Notes: generated by a model from the sequence alone, not told the origin. 64,000 nt of DNA from Peribacillus frigoritolerans (GCF_030676415.1 NZ_JAUUTW010000028.1:1-64000); one strand, 5' to 3'; positions 17,073 through 29,445 are shown, counted from the stretch's first letter. Program-made: numbers and translations.

Positions 17073-18908
17073 ATGAATAGAGAAGAAAAATTAAAAAGAC
17101 AATCAAAAATTCGTAACTTTTCCATCATCGCTCATATTGATCATGGTAAATCTACATTGGCGGATCGTATCATTGAAAAAACGAACGCCATGACTCAGCG
17201 TGAAATGAAGAGTCAGCTGTTGGATTCCATGGATTTAGAGCGTGAGCGTGGAATTACGATCAAATTGAATGCGATTCAATTGAAATATAACGCTAAAGAT
17301 GGCGAAGAATATATTTTCCATCTTATTGATACACCGGGACATGTCGATTTTACGTATGAAGTGTCACGTAGCCTTGCAGCGTGTGAAGGCGCTGTCCTTG
17401 TTGTCGATGCGGCACAGGGTATTGAGGCCCAAACGCTTGCAAACGTGTATTTAGCTTTGGATAACAACCTGGAAATCATTCCGGTCATCAATAAAATTGA
17501 TTTGCCGAGTGCAGATCCGGAACGGGTGCGTGGAGAAATCGAGGATGTGATCGGATTGGATGCTTCCGATGCAGTTTTGGCTTCGGCTAAAGCCGGAATC
17601 GGAATCGAGGAGATTTTGGAACAGGTCGTTGAATTGGTTCCAGCTCCACAAGGGGATCCGGATGCTCCTTTCAAGGCGCTTATTTTCGATTCACTGTTTG
17701 ATGCGTACCGCGGAGTAGTTGCCTATATCCGTGTTGTTGAGGGTTCCGTTAAAGTGGGCGACAAAATCAAAATGATGTCCACTGGCAAGGAATTCGATGT
17801 TACCGAATTGGGTGTCTTCAACCCTAAAACCCAGCTGTTGGATGAACTGAACGTCGGTGATGTAGGTTTCCTTACGGCATCCATCAAAAACGTTGGTGAT
17901 ACGACTGTTGGTGATACGATTACAAGTGCCGTGAATAGTGCGACAGAACCATTGCCGGGTTACAGGAGGATGAATCCGATGGTATATTGCGGTTTATACC
18001 CAATTGACGCATCGAAATTCAATGATTTACGGGATGCATTGGAGAAATTGGAATTGAACGATTCAGCGCTGCAATTCGAAGCGGAATCATCGCAAGCATT
18101 GGGCTTCGGTTTCCGTTGCGGATTCCTTGGACTCCTTCATATGGAAATTATCCAGGAACGGATTGAACGTGAATTCAAAATCGATCTGATCACCACTGCA
18201 CCGAGTGTTATTTATGATGTGGTCCAAACAGACGGAACGGTCCTGAAAGTGGATAACCCGTCTAATATGCCTGATGCTCAAAAGATCGAACGGGTCGAGG
18301 AGCCGTATGTCAAAGCAACGATGATGGCACCGACGGAGTTTGTCGGGACGATCATGGAAATCTGTCAAAATAAACGCGGTAACTTCATCGATATGGAATA
18401 TATCGATGAGACTCGTGTGAGCATTCATTATGAAATTCCATTATCGGAAATCGTGTATGATTTCTTCGATCAATTGAAATCCAATACAAGAGGCTATGCT
18501 TCATTCGATTATGAGTTGATCGGCTACAAACCGTCCAAGCTTGTGAAGATGGATATCTTACTGAATGCTGAAACTGTCGATGCTTTAAGTTTCATCGTTC
18601 ATAAGGACTTTGCTTATGAACGCGGGAAAGTCATTGTTGAAAAATTGAAGAAACTGATTCCAAGGCAACAATTTGAAGTGCCGATCCAAGCGGCAATCGG
18701 GCAAAAAATCATAGCCCGTTCTTCGATTAGTGCAATGCGCAAAAACGTATTGGCTAAATGTTACGGCGGCGATATTTCCCGTAAACGTAAGTTGCTCGAA
18801 AAACAGAAAGAAGGTAAAAAGCGGATGAAACAAGTAGGCTCCGTTGAAGTTCCGCAAGAAGCTTTCATGGCTGTTTTGAAAATGGATGATACGACACCCA
18901 AAAAATAA
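17073..18908 (+). CDS. lepA: Elongation factor 4 (LepA)
   Basis: Ribosome-associated GTPase that acts in translation and in 30S biogenesis. The 611 residues contain AHIDHGKST (G1) near 20, DTPGHVDF (G3), NKIDLP (G4), EF-G-like domains II, III and V, and the LepA-specific C-terminal domain ending in the basic [26 protein letters not shown] tail region. GTGGGAGTG before the ATG at 17073 and the family length (612 in B. subtilis) set the start over the longer open frame. Confidence 0.96.
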   Translation: MNREEKLKRQSKIRNFSIIAHIDHGKSTLADRIIEKTNAMTQREMKSQLLDSMDLERERGITIKLNAIQLKYNAKDGEEYIFHLIDTPGHVDFTYEVSRSLAACEGAVLVVDAAQGIEAQTLANVYLALDNNLEIIPVINKIDLPSADPERVRGEIEDVIGLDASDAVLASAKAGIGIEEILEQVVELVPAPQGDPDAPFKALIFDSLFDAYRGVVAYIRVVEGSVKVGDKIKMMSTGKEFDVTELGVFNPKTQLLDELNVGDVGFLTASIKNVGDTTVGDTITSAVNSATEPLPGYRRMNPMVYCGLYPIDASKFNDLRDALEKLELNDSALQFEAESSQALGFGFRCGFLGLLHMEIIQERIEREFKIDLITTAPSVIYDVVQTDGTVLKVDNPSNMPDAQKIERVEEPYVKATMMAPTEFVGTIMEICQNKRGNFIDMEYIDETRVSIHYEIPLSEIVYDFFDQLKSNTRGYASFDYELIGYKPSKLVKMDILLNAETVDALSFIVHKDFAYERGKVIVEKLKKLIPRQQFEVPIQAAIGQKIIARSSISAMRKNVLAKCYGGDISRKRKLLEKQKEGKKRMKQVGSVEVPQEAFMAVLKMDDTTPKK

Positions 18909-18918
18909 ATAAAATAAA

Positions 18919-18968
18919 CGATAGTTAGAAAAAAGAGGGTAGAGGAGATCTAGCCTCTTTTTCTATCG
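18919..18968 (+). terminator. Terminator of lepA
   Basis: Nested stem: CGATAG/CTATCG outside, AAAAGAGG/CCTCTTTT inside, with TTTTT (18958-18962) in the 3' arm. Confidence 0.7.
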
Positions 18969-18997
18969 ACTCATTCGATTAAAAGGTTGTGAACACA

Positions 18998-20149
18998 ATG
19001 ATCAAAAGCGCCTACCTCCATATACCATTTTGTGAACATATTTGTCACTATTGTGATTTCAATAAAGTATTTTTGCAGGGACAGCCGGTCGACGAATATT
19101 TACAGATGATGAAAAGGGAAATGGTGATGCAGCTTTCCAAATACCCGACTGCAGGTTTGGATACGGTTTTCGTCGGTGGAGGGACACCGACCTCTCTAGA
19201 TGAAAAGCAGCTTGCATTCTTATGTGAAGCAATCAATGAAACCCTGCCCTTTGATCCTAAAAAGGCTGAATATACATTCGAGGCCAATCCAGGGGATCTT
19301 TCGAGGGAAAAACTCGAGATACTTTATGATTCGGGGGTCAATAGACTTAGCTTCGGAGTGCAAAGCTTCAATGATGAGTTATTAAAACGAATTGGCCGGA
19401 CTCACCGGGCTTCTGAAGTTTATGAAACGATTCATTTGGCTCAAGAGGTTGGCTTTACGAATATAAGCATCGACTTGATTTATGGATTGCCGGGCCAAAC
19501 GATGGAAGATTTCAAGGATACGCTGGATAAAGCGATTGCCCTTCAGTTGCCGCATTATTCCAGCTACTCATTGATCGTTGAGCCGAAGACGGTTTTTTAT
19601 AATCAGATGCGAAGGGGTAAATTAAACCTCCCGCCGCAGGAGCTCGAGGCTTCGATGTATGAGAGGCTGATGGAAGAGATGGAGAAGCATGGTCTGCATC
19701 AATATGAAATCAGTAATTTTGCCCGAGCTGGGTTTGAAAGCAGGCACAACCTGACATATTGGGATAATGTGGAGTATTATGGGATTGGTGCCGGTGCACA
19801 TGGCTATACTGGAGGTAAAAGGGTAGCCAATCATGGACCTGTGAAGAAATATATCACGCCATTGCTGGCGAACGAGCTGCCTGTGTTGGAAGAACACCCA
19901 GTACCGCTTCATGAACGGATGGAAGAGGAGATGTTTTTGGGTCTCCGGAAAACGGAAGGAGTTTCATTGGAAATCTTCAAGAATAAATTTTTTGTTGAAA
20001 TGACGGAGATTTTCAGGAAACCGCTCGAAGAAGGATCGGCAAAGGGCCTGCTAAAGGTGGAGGGCGGGTTCGTGCGCTTGACTGAGCGGGGCAAACTGCT
20101 TGGAAATGAAGTGTTCCAATCGTTTTTAGGCGTAATTGATTCCGACTGA
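18998..20149 (+). CDS. hemW: Radical SAM heme chaperone HemW
   Basis: The 383-residue radical SAM protein has the CxxxCxxC cluster motif in CEHICHYCDF near residues 17-24, GGGTPTSL for SAM binding and a C-terminal HemN-like domain. It is the HemW type, a heme-binding chaperone, not the coproporphyrinogen dehydrogenase HemN with which it is often confused; the phenylalanine after the third cysteine is typical of HemW. The ATG at 18998 is preferred over the GTG at 18989, which lies too close to AAAAGG. Confidence 0.9.
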   Translation: MIKSAYLHIPFCEHICHYCDFNKVFLQGQPVDEYLQMMKREMVMQLSKYPTAGLDTVFVGGGTPTSLDEKQLAFLCEAINETLPFDPKKAEYTFEANPGDLSREKLEILYDSGVNRLSFGVQSFNDELLKRIGRTHRASEVYETIHLAQEVGFTNISIDLIYGLPGQTMEDFKDTLDKAIALQLPHYSSYSLIVEPKTVFYNQMRRGKLNLPPQELEASMYERLMEEMEKHGLHQYEISNFARAGFESRHNLTYWDNVEYYGIGAGAHGYTGGKRVANHGPVKKYITPLLANELPVLEEHPVPLHERMEEEMFLGLRKTEGVSLEIFKNKFFVEMTEIFRKPLEEGSAKGLLKVEGGFVRLTERGKLLGNEVFQSFLGVIDSD

Positions 20150-20193
20150 AGGAAATCTATGTTATTTTAACGATGAATTAGCGGTTTTCATTG

Positions 20194-20222
20194 TTGACAT
20201 CATAAGCTTCATTTGATAATTT
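20194..20222 (+). promoter_or_regulatory. Sigma-A promoter of the hrcA-dnaK operon
   Basis: A perfect TTGACA (20194-20199) is followed by GATAAT at 15 nt or TAATTT at 17 nt (20217-20222). The start point would fall just before the CIRCE operator. Confidence 0.75.
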
Positions 20223-20231
20223 ATTAGTATA

Positions 20232-20258
20232 TTAGCACTCGATGAGACAGAGTGCTAA
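20232..20258 (+). promoter_or_regulatory. CIRCE operator (HrcA binding site)
   Basis: Exact inverted repeat TTAGCACTC-N9-GAGTGCTAA, the consensus CIRCE element bound by HrcA. It lies between the promoter and hrcA, in the 5' untranslated region, so the operon represses itself until heat stress depletes active HrcA. Confidence 0.97.
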
Positions 20259-20273
20259 CAGAGGTGATCATAC

Positions 20274-21302
20274 ATGCTAACTGATCGTCAATTATTGATT
20301 CTACAAGTGATAATCGAGGATTTCATCCATTCTGCCCAGCCAGTCGGGTCACGAAGCTTGTCGAAGAAAGATGAAATTACGTTCAGCTCTGCCACAATTC
20401 GCAACGAAATGTCTGATCTTGAAGAAATGGGGTTTTTAGAAAAAACCCATACTTCTTCCGGTAGGATCCCTTCTGAAAAAGGATATAGATATTATGTGGA
20501 TCATTTACTTTCTCCTCAAGCTCCGAAAAAGAATGAAATGAAGATATTAAAATCCGTTTTTGTAGAACGAATTTATGAATTGGAAAAGATCGTTCAGAAG
20601 TCAGCGAAAATACTTTCGGAACTGACGAATTATACGGCGATTGTACTCGGGCCAAAAGTGAATGAGCATAAGCTGAAAAAAATCCAGATCATTCCTTTAA
20701 GTCCTGAAACGGCAATAGCCATCATTATTACGGATACAGGTCATGTGGAAAATCGAATGATTTCCTTACCGCCTTCTTTTGATATAAACGAAATTGAAAA
20801 GATGGTGAACATATTGAATTCCCGTTTGGTCGATGTTCCGCTAGTTGATCTAAAGGATAAGATCTATAAGGAAGTGGCAGTTCTATTGAGCCGCCACATT
20901 CATAACTATGGATCGATGGTCTCGATCCTTGCGGAGACCCTGACGGACACAAAGCCCGAAAAAATATTTTTCGGCGGGAAAACGAATATGCTGAGGCAGC
21001 CGGAGTTCCATGATATTGCTAAAGTAAGCACGCTTTTATCGATGATTGATCAGGAACAGGGATTTTATGAACTGATTACTCAAAATCCATCGGGCATCCA
21101 CGTCAAGATCGGCCGTGAAAATCAAAACACAGTGCTCGATGACTGCAGTTTGATTACGGCAACCTACTCAATCGGGCAGGAGCAAGTTGGCACATTGGCC
21201 ATTTTGGGTCCAACGAGAATGGAATATTCGAGAGTGATCAGTTTGCTTTCGTTTTTCTCGAAAGATTTAACGGCCCTGATGACTAAACTGTATCAAAAAT
21301 AG
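20274..21302 (+). CDS. hrcA: Heat-inducible transcription repressor HrcA
   Basis: Represses class I heat-shock operons by binding CIRCE. The 342 residues start with a winged-helix domain ([17 protein letters not shown], then GSRSLSKK and [39 protein letters not shown]), followed by the GAF-like dimer domain. GAGGTGATCATAC precedes the ATG. It heads hrcA-grpE-dnaK-dnaJ-prmA-rsmE-mtaB, the same order as in B. subtilis. Confidence 0.96.
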   Translation: MLTDRQLLILQVIIEDFIHSAQPVGSRSLSKKDEITFSSATIRNEMSDLEEMGFLEKTHTSSGRIPSEKGYRYYVDHLLSPQAPKKNEMKILKSVFVERIYELEKIVQKSAKILSELTNYTAIVLGPKVNEHKLKKIQIIPLSPETAIAIIITDTGHVENRMISLPPSFDINEIEKMVNILNSRLVDVPLVDLKDKIYKEVAVLLSRHIHNYGSMVSILAETLTDTKPEKIFFGGKTNMLRQPEFHDIAKVSTLLSMIDQEQGFYELITQNPSGIHVKIGRENQNTVLDDCSLITATYSIGQEQVGTLAILGPTRMEYSRVISLLSFFSKDLTALMTKLYQK

Positions 21303-21401
21303 TAGCAAAGGTAATATTGTTAAGGTGGCGGAGGAGTATATTCCGCGGCCTGGCCTATTACTTTAGCATAAATTGTATAACCCTTTTAGGGAGGTGAGAT
21401 T

Positions 21402-22034
21402 GTGACAGAAAATAAAAAAGAAGAACAAACATTGGAAAATGAAACAATCGAGGAAAGCGCTGCAGAAGCAGTTTTCGCTGCAGAAGCAGTTTTCGCTGCA
21501 GAAGCAGTTTTCGCTGAAGAAGAAATTCCAGCGGAAGAAAACCACGAGGAAACTCCGGTTGAAAAAGATGAACTTCAATTGGCTCATGAAAAGATTGCCG
21601 AACTTGAGGCGAAAATCGAAGAAATGGATAACCGTTATCTTCGTCTGCAGGCCGATTTTGATAATTCAAGACGCCGTGCCAAGCTTGATATGGAGGCGGC
21701 TCAAAAATATAGAGTTCAAAGTATTGCTAGTGATTTAGTGGAGGCTCTTGATAATTTTGAAAGAGCTACAAAAATCGAAGCGGAAAATGAACAGACGAAA
21801 TCCTTGCTTCAAGGCATGGAAATGGTCTATAAAGCGATTACTGATGCATTGACTAAAGAAGGCATCGAACCGATCAGTTCGGTTGGCGAAGAGTTCGATC
21901 CGCGTTTGCATCAAGCGGTCATGCAAGTTCAAGATGAAAACTTCGGTTCGAACATCGTCGTCGAGGAATTCCAAAAAGGATACCTTCTTAAAGACCGTGT
22001 GATTCGACCTGCAATGGTAAAAGTGAACGAATAG
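21402..22034 (+). CDS. grpE: Nucleotide exchange factor GrpE
   Basis: Releases ADP from DnaK in the chaperone cycle. The 210-residue protein has an acidic disordered N-terminus, a long coiled-coil (about 52-95), the conserved [12 protein letters not shown] segment and the C-terminal beta domain with [15 protein letters not shown]. The GTG start follows GGAGGTGAGATT. The N-terminal tail contains three identical copies of Ala-Ala-Glu-Ala-Val-Phe (residues about 20-37) encoded by an exact 18-bp tandem repeat, not a usual GrpE feature, which makes the protein longer than B. subtilis GrpE (about 187 aa). Confidence 0.95.
   Translation: MTENKKEEQTLENETIEESAAEAVFAAEAVFAAEAVFAEEEIPAEENHEETPVEKDELQLAHEKIAELEAKIEEMDNRYLRLQADFDNSRRRAKLDMEAAQKYRVQSIASDLVEALDNFERATKIEAENEQTKSLLQGMEMVYKAITDALTKEGIEPISSVGEEFDPRLHQAVMQVQDENFGSNIVVEEFQKGYLLKDRVIRPAMVKVNE
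21460..21513 (+). repeat. 3 x 18-bp exact tandem repeat inside grpE
   Basis: The unit GCTGCAGAAGCAGTTTTC occurs three times without a mismatch (21460-21477, 21478-21495, 21496-21513), in frame with grpE. The identity at all synonymous positions points to recent expansion by slippage. Confidence 0.97.
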
Positions 22035-22053
22035 GATTTTTACATATAAATAA

Positions 22054-23904
<1,851 letters not shown>

Positions 23905-23953
23905 AAAGTGACCCAATCGGGACGCTGATATATTGGGCAGTATTTCTGCCTGC

Positions 23954-24005
23954 CATTGTAAAAAAGTCAAAGTCAGGTTATCTTGACTTTGGCTTTTTTT
24001 ACAGT
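23954..24005 (+). terminator. Long hairpin and terminator between dnaK and dnaJ
   Basis: An inner 14-bp stem (about 23962-23975 with 23984-23997, one wobble) extends outward through a run of A paired with T and CATTG/CAGTG, for about 27 bp in all, with a 7-T run in the 3' arm. It can act as a partial terminator or RNA stabiliser within the heat-shock operon. Confidence 0.8.
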
Positions 24006-24137
24006 GAATGGAATCATTGTCGGGAATTGTTGCAAATCACTGGTGGGGAATCGTGGGATTTTAGAGAAAAATGTGTGCAAATTGGGGCTGGCAATACCAT
24101 TTACAAAAATGTGTTAAAGCCGTTTGTACTTTTCTAG

Positions 24138-24167
24138 TTGATTATTATCTTCGTTCAGTGATAATAT
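24138..24167 (+). promoter_or_regulatory. Likely promoter upstream of dnaJ
   Basis: TTGATT (24138-24143), 18 nt, TAATAT (24162-24167; or ATAATA at 17 nt), about 40 nt before the dnaJ start. No CIRCE element is near it. Confidence 0.5.
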
Positions 24168-24205
24168 TACCTTTATGTGAATCGAATCGGGAGTGGATTT
24201 TAGAT

Positions 24206-25321
24206 ATGAGTAAACGCGATTATTATGAGGTGTTAGGCCTTTCGAAGAGTGCTTCGAAGGATGAAATCAAAAAAGCGTATCGAAAGCTCTCCAAACAATA
24301 TCACCCTGATATTAATAAAGCGGACGATGCTGCGGATAAATTCAAGGAAATCAAGGAAGCTTACGAAGTATTGAGTGATGAACAGAAAAAAGCCCATTAT
24401 GACCAATTCGGACATACAGATCCCAATCAGGGCTTTGGCGGTCAGGACTTTGGCGGTTTCGGCGGTTTTGAAGATATTTTCAGTAGCTTCTTTGGCGGCG
24501 GCGGACGCAGGAGAGATCCTAATGCACCGCGTCAAGGGGCGGATTTACAGTATACGATGACGCTTTCTTTTGAAGAGGCTGCATTCGGAAAAGATACTGA
24601 GATCGAAATTCCGCGTGAAGAGAATTGTGATACATGTAAAGGATCCGGTGCCAAACCAGGTACAAAAGTGGAAAACTGTTCACATTGTCAAGGAACCGGT
24701 CAATTGAATGTTGAACAAAACACAGCGTTCGGAAGGATTGTGAACCGGAGAGCATGTCACCATTGTCAAGGAACAGGAAAAATCATTCCTAATAAATGTT
24801 CAACATGCGGCGGCGACGGAAAAGTCCAAAAACGCAAAAAGATCCAAGTCAAGGTGCCAGCAGGTATTGATGATGGCCAGCAGTTGCGTGTAACCGGCCA
24901 AGGAGAGCCAGGAATCAATGGCGGTCCGGCAGGAGACCTGTATGTAGTCTTCCATGTGCGCAGCCATGAATTCTTTGAGCGGGATGGCGATGATATTTAT
25001 TGTGAAATGCCGGTTACTTTTGCCCAGGCAGCATTAGGCGATGAAATAGAAGTTCCGACGCTGCATGGTAAAGTGAAGCTGAAGATTCCAGCAGGTACAC
25101 AAACAAGCACCCGTTTCCGTTTAAAAGGCAAAGGTGTTCCGAATGTCAGAGGATATGGCCAAGGAGATCAGCATGTGGTCGTATTAGTGGTCACCCCTAA
25201 GAAATTAACGGAAAAACAAAAGGACCTGCTTCGTGAGTTCAGTGATATCAGCGGACAAGGTGTTGATGAACAAGAAGATGGCTTTTTCTCAAAAGTAAAG
25301 CGTGCTTTTAAAGATAGGTGA
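24206..25321 (+). CDS. dnaJ: Co-chaperone DnaJ (Hsp40)
   Basis: Stimulates DnaK ATPase and delivers substrates. The 371 residues show a J domain with His33-Pro34-Asp35, a Gly/Phe-rich linker (about 74-105), four zinc repeats ([32 protein letters not shown]) and the C-terminal substrate-binding domains. GGGAGTGG before the ATG at 24206 and the family N-terminus [11 protein letters not shown] set the start over a longer open frame. Confidence 0.97.
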   Translation: MSKRDYYEVLGLSKSASKDEIKKAYRKLSKQYHPDINKADDAADKFKEIKEAYEVLSDEQKKAHYDQFGHTDPNQGFGGQDFGGFGGFEDIFSSFFGGGGRRRDPNAPRQGADLQYTMTLSFEEAAFGKDTEIEIPREENCDTCKGSGAKPGTKVENCSHCQGTGQLNVEQNTAFGRIVNRRACHHCQGTGKIIPNKCSTCGGDGKVQKRKKIQVKVPAGIDDGQQLRVTGQGEPGINGGPAGDLYVVFHVRSHEFFERDGDDIYCEMPVTFAQAALGDEIEVPTLHGKVKLKIPAGTQTSTRFRLKGKGVPNVRGYGQGDQHVVVLVVTPKKLTEKQKDLLREFSDISGQGVDEQEDGFFSKVKRAFKDR

Positions 25322-25357
25322 ATAGAAGTAAAAGAACAAATTGGGAGTTGGTAGATT

Positions 25358-26299
25358 ATGAAGTGGTCTGAATTTGCAATCCAAACAACGAATGAAGCGG
25401 TTGAACCTGTTTCGAATATTCTTCATGAGGCAGGTGCGAGTGGTGTTGTCATTGAGGATCCTCTAGAATTAGTCAAGGAACGTGAAAATGTTTTTGGCGA
25501 AATCTACCACTTGAACCCAGATGATTATCCGGATGAAGGTGTAGTCATTAAGGCTTATCTGCCCGTTAACAGCTTCCTTGGCGATACCATTGATGCTATT
25601 AAGGAATCAATCAATAATCTCCTTCTTTTTGATATAGACCTTGGGAAAAATGTTGTTTCAATTAGTGAAGTGAATGAAGAAGAGTGGGCGACGGCTTGGA
25701 AAAAATATTATAACCCCGTCAAGATATCCGAACGTTTTACAATCGTGCCAACATGGGAAGACTACACTCCGGTAAGCAGTGACGAATTGATCATTGAACT
25801 TGATCCAGGCATGGCCTTCGGAACGGGTACACACCCGACGACGGTCATGTGCATCCAAGCGCTGGAGCGTACAGTATCGCCTGGGGATTTAGTCGTTGAT
25901 GTAGGAACGGGTTCTGGTGTTCTAAGCATTGCAGCTGCATTATTGGACGCAAAACGAATCCAGTCCCTTGATTTGGATGAAGTGGCAGTACAGTCAGCCA
26001 TACAAAATGTGGAATTAAATAACGTACAGGATAAAGTATCCGTTTCACAAGGCAATTTGCTGGATGGTGTGAATGAACAAGCGGATATCGTCGTGGCTAA
26101 TATTCTTGCCGAAGTGATCATGCGTTTTACGGATGATGTAGCGAAAGTGGTTAAACCTGGCGGATATTTCATCGCCTCAGGAATCATTCAAACTAAGAAA
26201 CAAGATGTGAAGGATGCGATTATAGCATCTGGTTTCACCATTGAGGAAACGATCTTGATGGAAGATTGGGTGGCAATAATCGCAAAAAGAAATGATTAA
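25358..26299 (+). CDS. prmA: Ribosomal protein L11 methyltransferase
   Basis: Methylates lysines of ribosomal protein L11 with SAM. The 313 residues have the N-terminal substrate-binding domain starting [10 protein letters not shown] and the catalytic domain with [14 protein letters not shown], the SAM motif [15 protein letters not shown] near 180 and the NILAEVI active-site block. TTGGGAGTTGG precedes the ATG. It follows dnaJ as in B. subtilis. Confidence 0.95.
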   Translation: MKWSEFAIQTTNEAVEPVSNILHEAGASGVVIEDPLELVKERENVFGEIYHLNPDDYPDEGVVIKAYLPVNSFLGDTIDAIKESINNLLLFDIDLGKNVVSISEVNEEEWATAWKKYYNPVKISERFTIVPTWEDYTPVSSDELIIELDPGMAFGTGTHPTTVMCIQALERTVSPGDLVVDVGTGSGVLSIAAALLDAKRIQSLDLDEVAVQSAIQNVELNNVQDKVSVSQGNLLDGVNEQADIVVANILAEVIMRFTDDVAKVVKPGGYFIASGIIQTKKQDVKDAIIASGFTIEETILMEDWVAIIAKRND

Positions 26300-26302
26300 T
26301 TG

Positions 26303-26353
26303 AAAAAGTTACTCTGATTATCGGGTTTTTTGATAGTCAGAGTACCTTTTTTT
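26303..26353 (+). terminator. Terminator between prmA and rsmE
   Basis: A 15-bp stem with one wobble (26308-26322 with 26332-26346) is followed by TTTTTTT. Confidence 0.88.
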
Positions 26354-26437
26354 AGCTTGAATCTTTGCACGGCTTGCATTCTGGATTCCTGACTGTTAGC
26401 CTGTGAGTTTTTTAGACTAGACGAAGTAGGTGGCAGT

Positions 26438-27190
26438 GTGCAACGGTATTTTCTTAACGAAGTAGACATCAATGGAAACACGGTGACGATATCAGGCGAT
26501 GATTTTCACCATATCGCCAGGGTGATGAGAATGGGACCAGGGGAGCGGATCATCACGGTGAAAGGTAATGGTATGACAGCTATCGCGGAAATTTCGGAAA
26601 TTACTGATGATGCTGTTATAGGGACCGTTACCGAATGGAAGAATGAAGAAAAGGAACTTCCTGTAAGGGTTGTGATAGCGAGCGGTCTGCCTAAAGGGGA
26701 TAAGTTGGAATATATCGTTCAAAAGGGTACTGAACTGGGTGCCGTTGAATTTATCCCTTTTATTGCTGCTCGTTCGGTGGTAAAATGGGACCACAAAAAG
26801 GTAGGTAAGAAATTGGAGAGGCTCCAGAAGATTTCAAAAGAGGCGGCTGAGCAATCTCACCGCACGGTTATCCCTGCCATCAAGGATCCGATGACGGCAG
26901 ATCAGCTAGCTGGGTATGCTTCCGGTTTCGATCATAAATTAATCGCTTTTGAAGAAGAGGCAAAACGGGGTGAAACTTCCGTACTCGCTTCTGTCTTGAA
27001 AGATATTACCGCTGGGCAATCCATCCTATTCGTTTTTGGGCCTGAAGGTGGTTTAGCAGATAAGGAAATTGAAAAACTGACTGATGCCGGTTTTATGGCT
27101 TGCGGTCTTGGACCAAGAATATTAAGAACTGAAACAGCACCTTTATATGCACTTTCCGCTGTTTCTTATCATGTAGAACTTTTGAGGTGA
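26438..27190 (+). CDS. rsmE: 16S rRNA (uracil-1498-N3)-methyltransferase RsmE
   Basis: A 250-residue SPOUT methyltransferase that modifies U1498 of 16S rRNA. Key parts are the N-terminal PUA-like domain with HHIARVMRM, the EAAEQSHRTVIP block, and the SPOUT knot FVFGPEGGLADKEIEKL followed by LGPRILRTETA. The start is a GTG after GTAGGTGGCAGT. Its stop overlaps the region before mtaB, so the two are coupled. Confidence 0.93.
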   Translation: MQRYFLNEVDINGNTVTISGDDFHHIARVMRMGPGERIITVKGNGMTAIAEISEITDDAVIGTVTEWKNEEKELPVRVVIASGLPKGDKLEYIVQKGTELGAVEFIPFIAARSVVKWDHKKVGKKLERLQKISKEAAEQSHRTVIPAIKDPMTADQLAGYASGFDHKLIAFEEEAKRGETSVLASVLKDITAGQSILFVFGPEGGLADKEIEKLTDAGFMACGLGPRILRTETAPLYALSAVSYHVELLR

Positions 27191-27195
27191 TGAAA

Positions 27196-28533
27196 ATGGC
27201 AACGGTCGCTTTCCATACATTAGGCTGTAAAGTGAATCATTATGAAACAGAGGCGATATGGCAATTATTCAAAACTGGGGGATATGATCGTGTTGAGTTT
27301 GAAAATACATCAGATGTATATGTCATCAACACATGCACGGTGACAAACACTGGCGATAAGAAAAGCCGTCAGGTCATCCGTCGTGCCATTCGTAAGAATC
27401 CGAATGCCGTCATAGCGGTGACGGGATGTTACGCACAGACATCGCCGGCAGAAATCATGGCCATACCAGGTGTGGATATTGTTGTAGGAACACAAGACAG
27501 GGTTAAACTCCTTGATTACATCGAGCAATTCAATGTTGAACGTGAACCAATAAATGCCGTAGGAAATATCATGAAAAACCGTGTCTACGAAGAGTTGGAT
27601 GTACCTGCTTTTACAGACCGTACACGCGCTTCACTGAAGATTCAGGAAGGTTGCAATAATTTCTGCACTTTCTGCATCATCCCCTGGGCTCGTGGCTTGA
27701 TGCGTTCCCGCGATCCAAAAGAAGTCGTTCACCAGGCTGAACAGCTTGTCGAGGCAGGCTATAAAGAGCTAGTCCTTACCGGAATTCATACTGGCGGCTA
27801 CGGAGACGATTTGAAAGACTATAATTTGGCGATGCTGCTGCGGGACTTGGAAAAAATCGATGGGCTGAAGCGTATCCGTATTTCATCCATTGAAGCCAGC
27901 CAAATTACAGATGAGATCATTGAAGTGCTGACGAATTCGAAAAAAGTGGTACGTCATTTGCATATACCCATCCAATCGGGCTCCGATACCGTTCTAAAAC
28001 GGATGAGACGTAAATATACGATGGATTTCTTCGGTGATCGAATCGAAAAGCTGAAAATTGCACTTCCGGGTCTTGCTGTTACCTCTGATGTCATCGTAGG
28101 TTTCCCAGGTGAAACCGAAGAAGAATTCATGGAGACATATAACTTTATAGAAAAATATAAATTCTCCGAACTTCATGTTTTCCCTTATTCAAAACGGACA
28201 GGGACTCCGGCTGCCCGTATGGGAGATCAAGTGGATGAAGATGTCAAAAATGAACGCGTCCATCGCCTTATCACGTTGTCGGATCAGCTGGCAAAAGAGT
28301 ATGCCTCCCGATTCGAGGGGGAAGTTCTTGAAGTCATTCCTGAAACGAAGTTGGAAAATGGCCTTTATGAGGGCTACTCCGATAATTACATGAAAGTCGT
28401 CTTCCCGGCTTCGGAAGAAATGGTCGGTGAAATCGTCAAAGTGAAAATTACAAAGTCTGGCTATCCATTTAGTGAAGGTCAGTTCGTGACGGTCGTGAAG
28501 GATTTTCCGTTGCAACAAGCATCCAATATCTAA
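27196..28533 (+). CDS. mtaB: tRNA (t6A37) methylthiotransferase MtaB
   Basis: Converts t6A37 to ms2t6A37 in tRNAs reading ANN codons. The 445 residues contain the N-terminal MTTase domain with cluster ligands Cys11, Cys47 and Cys78, the radical SAM domain with Cys153-x3-Cys157-x2-Cys160, and a C-terminal TRAM domain. GAGGTGATGAAA precedes the ATG at 27196; two earlier in-frame starts (GTG 27187, ATG 27190) lie within or beside the ribosome binding site and are rejected. Confidence 0.95.
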   Translation: MATVAFHTLGCKVNHYETEAIWQLFKTGGYDRVEFENTSDVYVINTCTVTNTGDKKSRQVIRRAIRKNPNAVIAVTGCYAQTSPAEIMAIPGVDIVVGTQDRVKLLDYIEQFNVEREPINAVGNIMKNRVYEELDVPAFTDRTRASLKIQEGCNNFCTFCIIPWARGLMRSRDPKEVVHQAEQLVEAGYKELVLTGIHTGGYGDDLKDYNLAMLLRDLEKIDGLKRIRISSIEASQITDEIIEVLTNSKKVVRHLHIPIQSGSDTVLKRMRRKYTMDFFGDRIEKLKIALPGLAVTSDVIVGFPGETEEEFMETYNFIEKYKFSELHVFPYSKRTGTPAARMGDQVDEDVKNERVHRLITLSDQLAKEYASRFEGEVLEVIPETKLENGLYEGYSDNYMKVVFPASEEMVGEIVKVKITKSGYPFSEGQFVTVVKDFPLQQASNI

Positions 28534-28561
28534 GACAGCGGTTAATCGCTGTCTTTTTTTT
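28533..28561 (+). terminator. Terminator of the heat-shock operon (after mtaB)
   Basis: AGACAGCG (28533-28540) pairs with CGCTGTCT (28547-28554) around a 6-nt loop and is followed by T residues. Confidence 0.92.
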
Positions 28562-28613
28562 ATCCTCTTTTTAAATGTGTTTTCTTGGCACATTCGGGTA
28601 AAGACTATATATA

Positions 28614-28642
28614 TCGTCAAAGTGGATAAACTATGGTATCAT
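28614..28642 (+). promoter_or_regulatory. Extended -10 promoter of deoC
   Basis: TGG-TATCAT (28634-28642) is an extended -10; TCGTCA sits 17 nt upstream as a poor -35. An alternative is TTGGCA near 28586 with TATATA 17 nt later. Confidence 0.5.
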
Positions 28643-28691
28643 GAGAGGTACGTACAACTAGTTATAGATTGTTTTTGAGGAGGATTTATAC

Positions 28692-29363
28692 ATGTCACAA
28701 AATGTAGCAGGTTTAATTGACCACACGTTATTAAAAGCAGATGCAACCAAAGAGCAAATAAAGGTATTATGCGAAGAAGCAAGAGAGTATAACTTTGCTT
28801 CCGTATGCGTAAACCCAACTTGGGTGAAATATGCAAGTGAACTTTTGGAAGGTTCAGAAGTGAAAGTTTGTACGGTTATCGGCTTCCCTCTAGGTGCAAC
28901 CACACCGGAAACCAAAGCTTTTGAAACGAAAGACGCCATCGCCAATGGCGCTCACGAAGTGGATATGGTGATCAATATCGGCGCATTGAAGGACAAGGAT
29001 GATGAGTTGGTAGAGCGGGATATTCGTGCTGTGGTAGCGGCATCCACTGGTAAGGCTCTTTCAAAAGTGATCATTGAAACTTCTTTATTGACTGATGAAG
29101 AAAAAGTCCGTGCATGTGAATTGGCCGTAAAAGCCGGAACGGATTATGTGAAAACATCAACTGGTTTTTCGACCGGCGGAGCGACAGTTGAAGATATCAC
29201 ACTTATGAGGAAAACGGTTGGCCCGGATATCGGTGTCAAAGCTTCAGGCGGAGTCCGCAACACGAGCGATGCCCAGAATGTGATTGAAGCTGGTGCAACA
29301 AGAATTGGAGCAAGTGCAGGTGTCTCCATCGTAAAGGGCTTAACGGCTGATTCCGATTATTGA
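28692..29363 (+). CDS. deoC: Deoxyribose-phosphate aldolase
   Basis: Splits 2-deoxyribose 5-phosphate into glyceraldehyde 3-phosphate and acetaldehyde in deoxynucleoside breakdown. The 223 residues contain Asp91 in [12 protein letters not shown] and the Schiff-base lysine Lys153 in [22 protein letters not shown] precedes the ATG. It has its own promoter and terminator and no other deoxyribonucleoside gene beside it; in B. subtilis deoC lies elsewhere, with nupC and pdp. Confidence 0.95.
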   Translation: MSQNVAGLIDHTLLKADATKEQIKVLCEEAREYNFASVCVNPTWVKYASELLEGSEVKVCTVIGFPLGATTPETKAFETKDAIANGAHEVDMVINIGALKDKDDELVERDIRAVVAASTGKALSKVIIETSLLTDEEKVRACELAVKAGTDYVKTSTGFSTGGATVEDITLMRKTVGPDIGVKASGGVRNTSDAQNVIEAGATRIGASAGVSIVKGLTADSDY

Positions 29364-29397
29364 TTTTGTAGGGGAACGTATAATAAGTCCCAGAATA

Positions 29398-29445
29398 AAA
29401 CAGGCGGAGAAAAATAAATTATTTTTCTCCGCCTGTTTTTTATTA
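29398..29445 (+). terminator. Terminator of deoC
   Basis: A perfect 16-bp stem (29401-29416 with 29420-29435) with a 3-nt loop is followed by TTTTTTATT. Confidence 0.95.

Noticed and set aside
21358..21669. Minus-strand open frame with repeated LLLQRK segments
   Set aside because: It is only the reverse reading of the 18-bp grpE tandem repeat; no ribosome binding site and grpE is certain.
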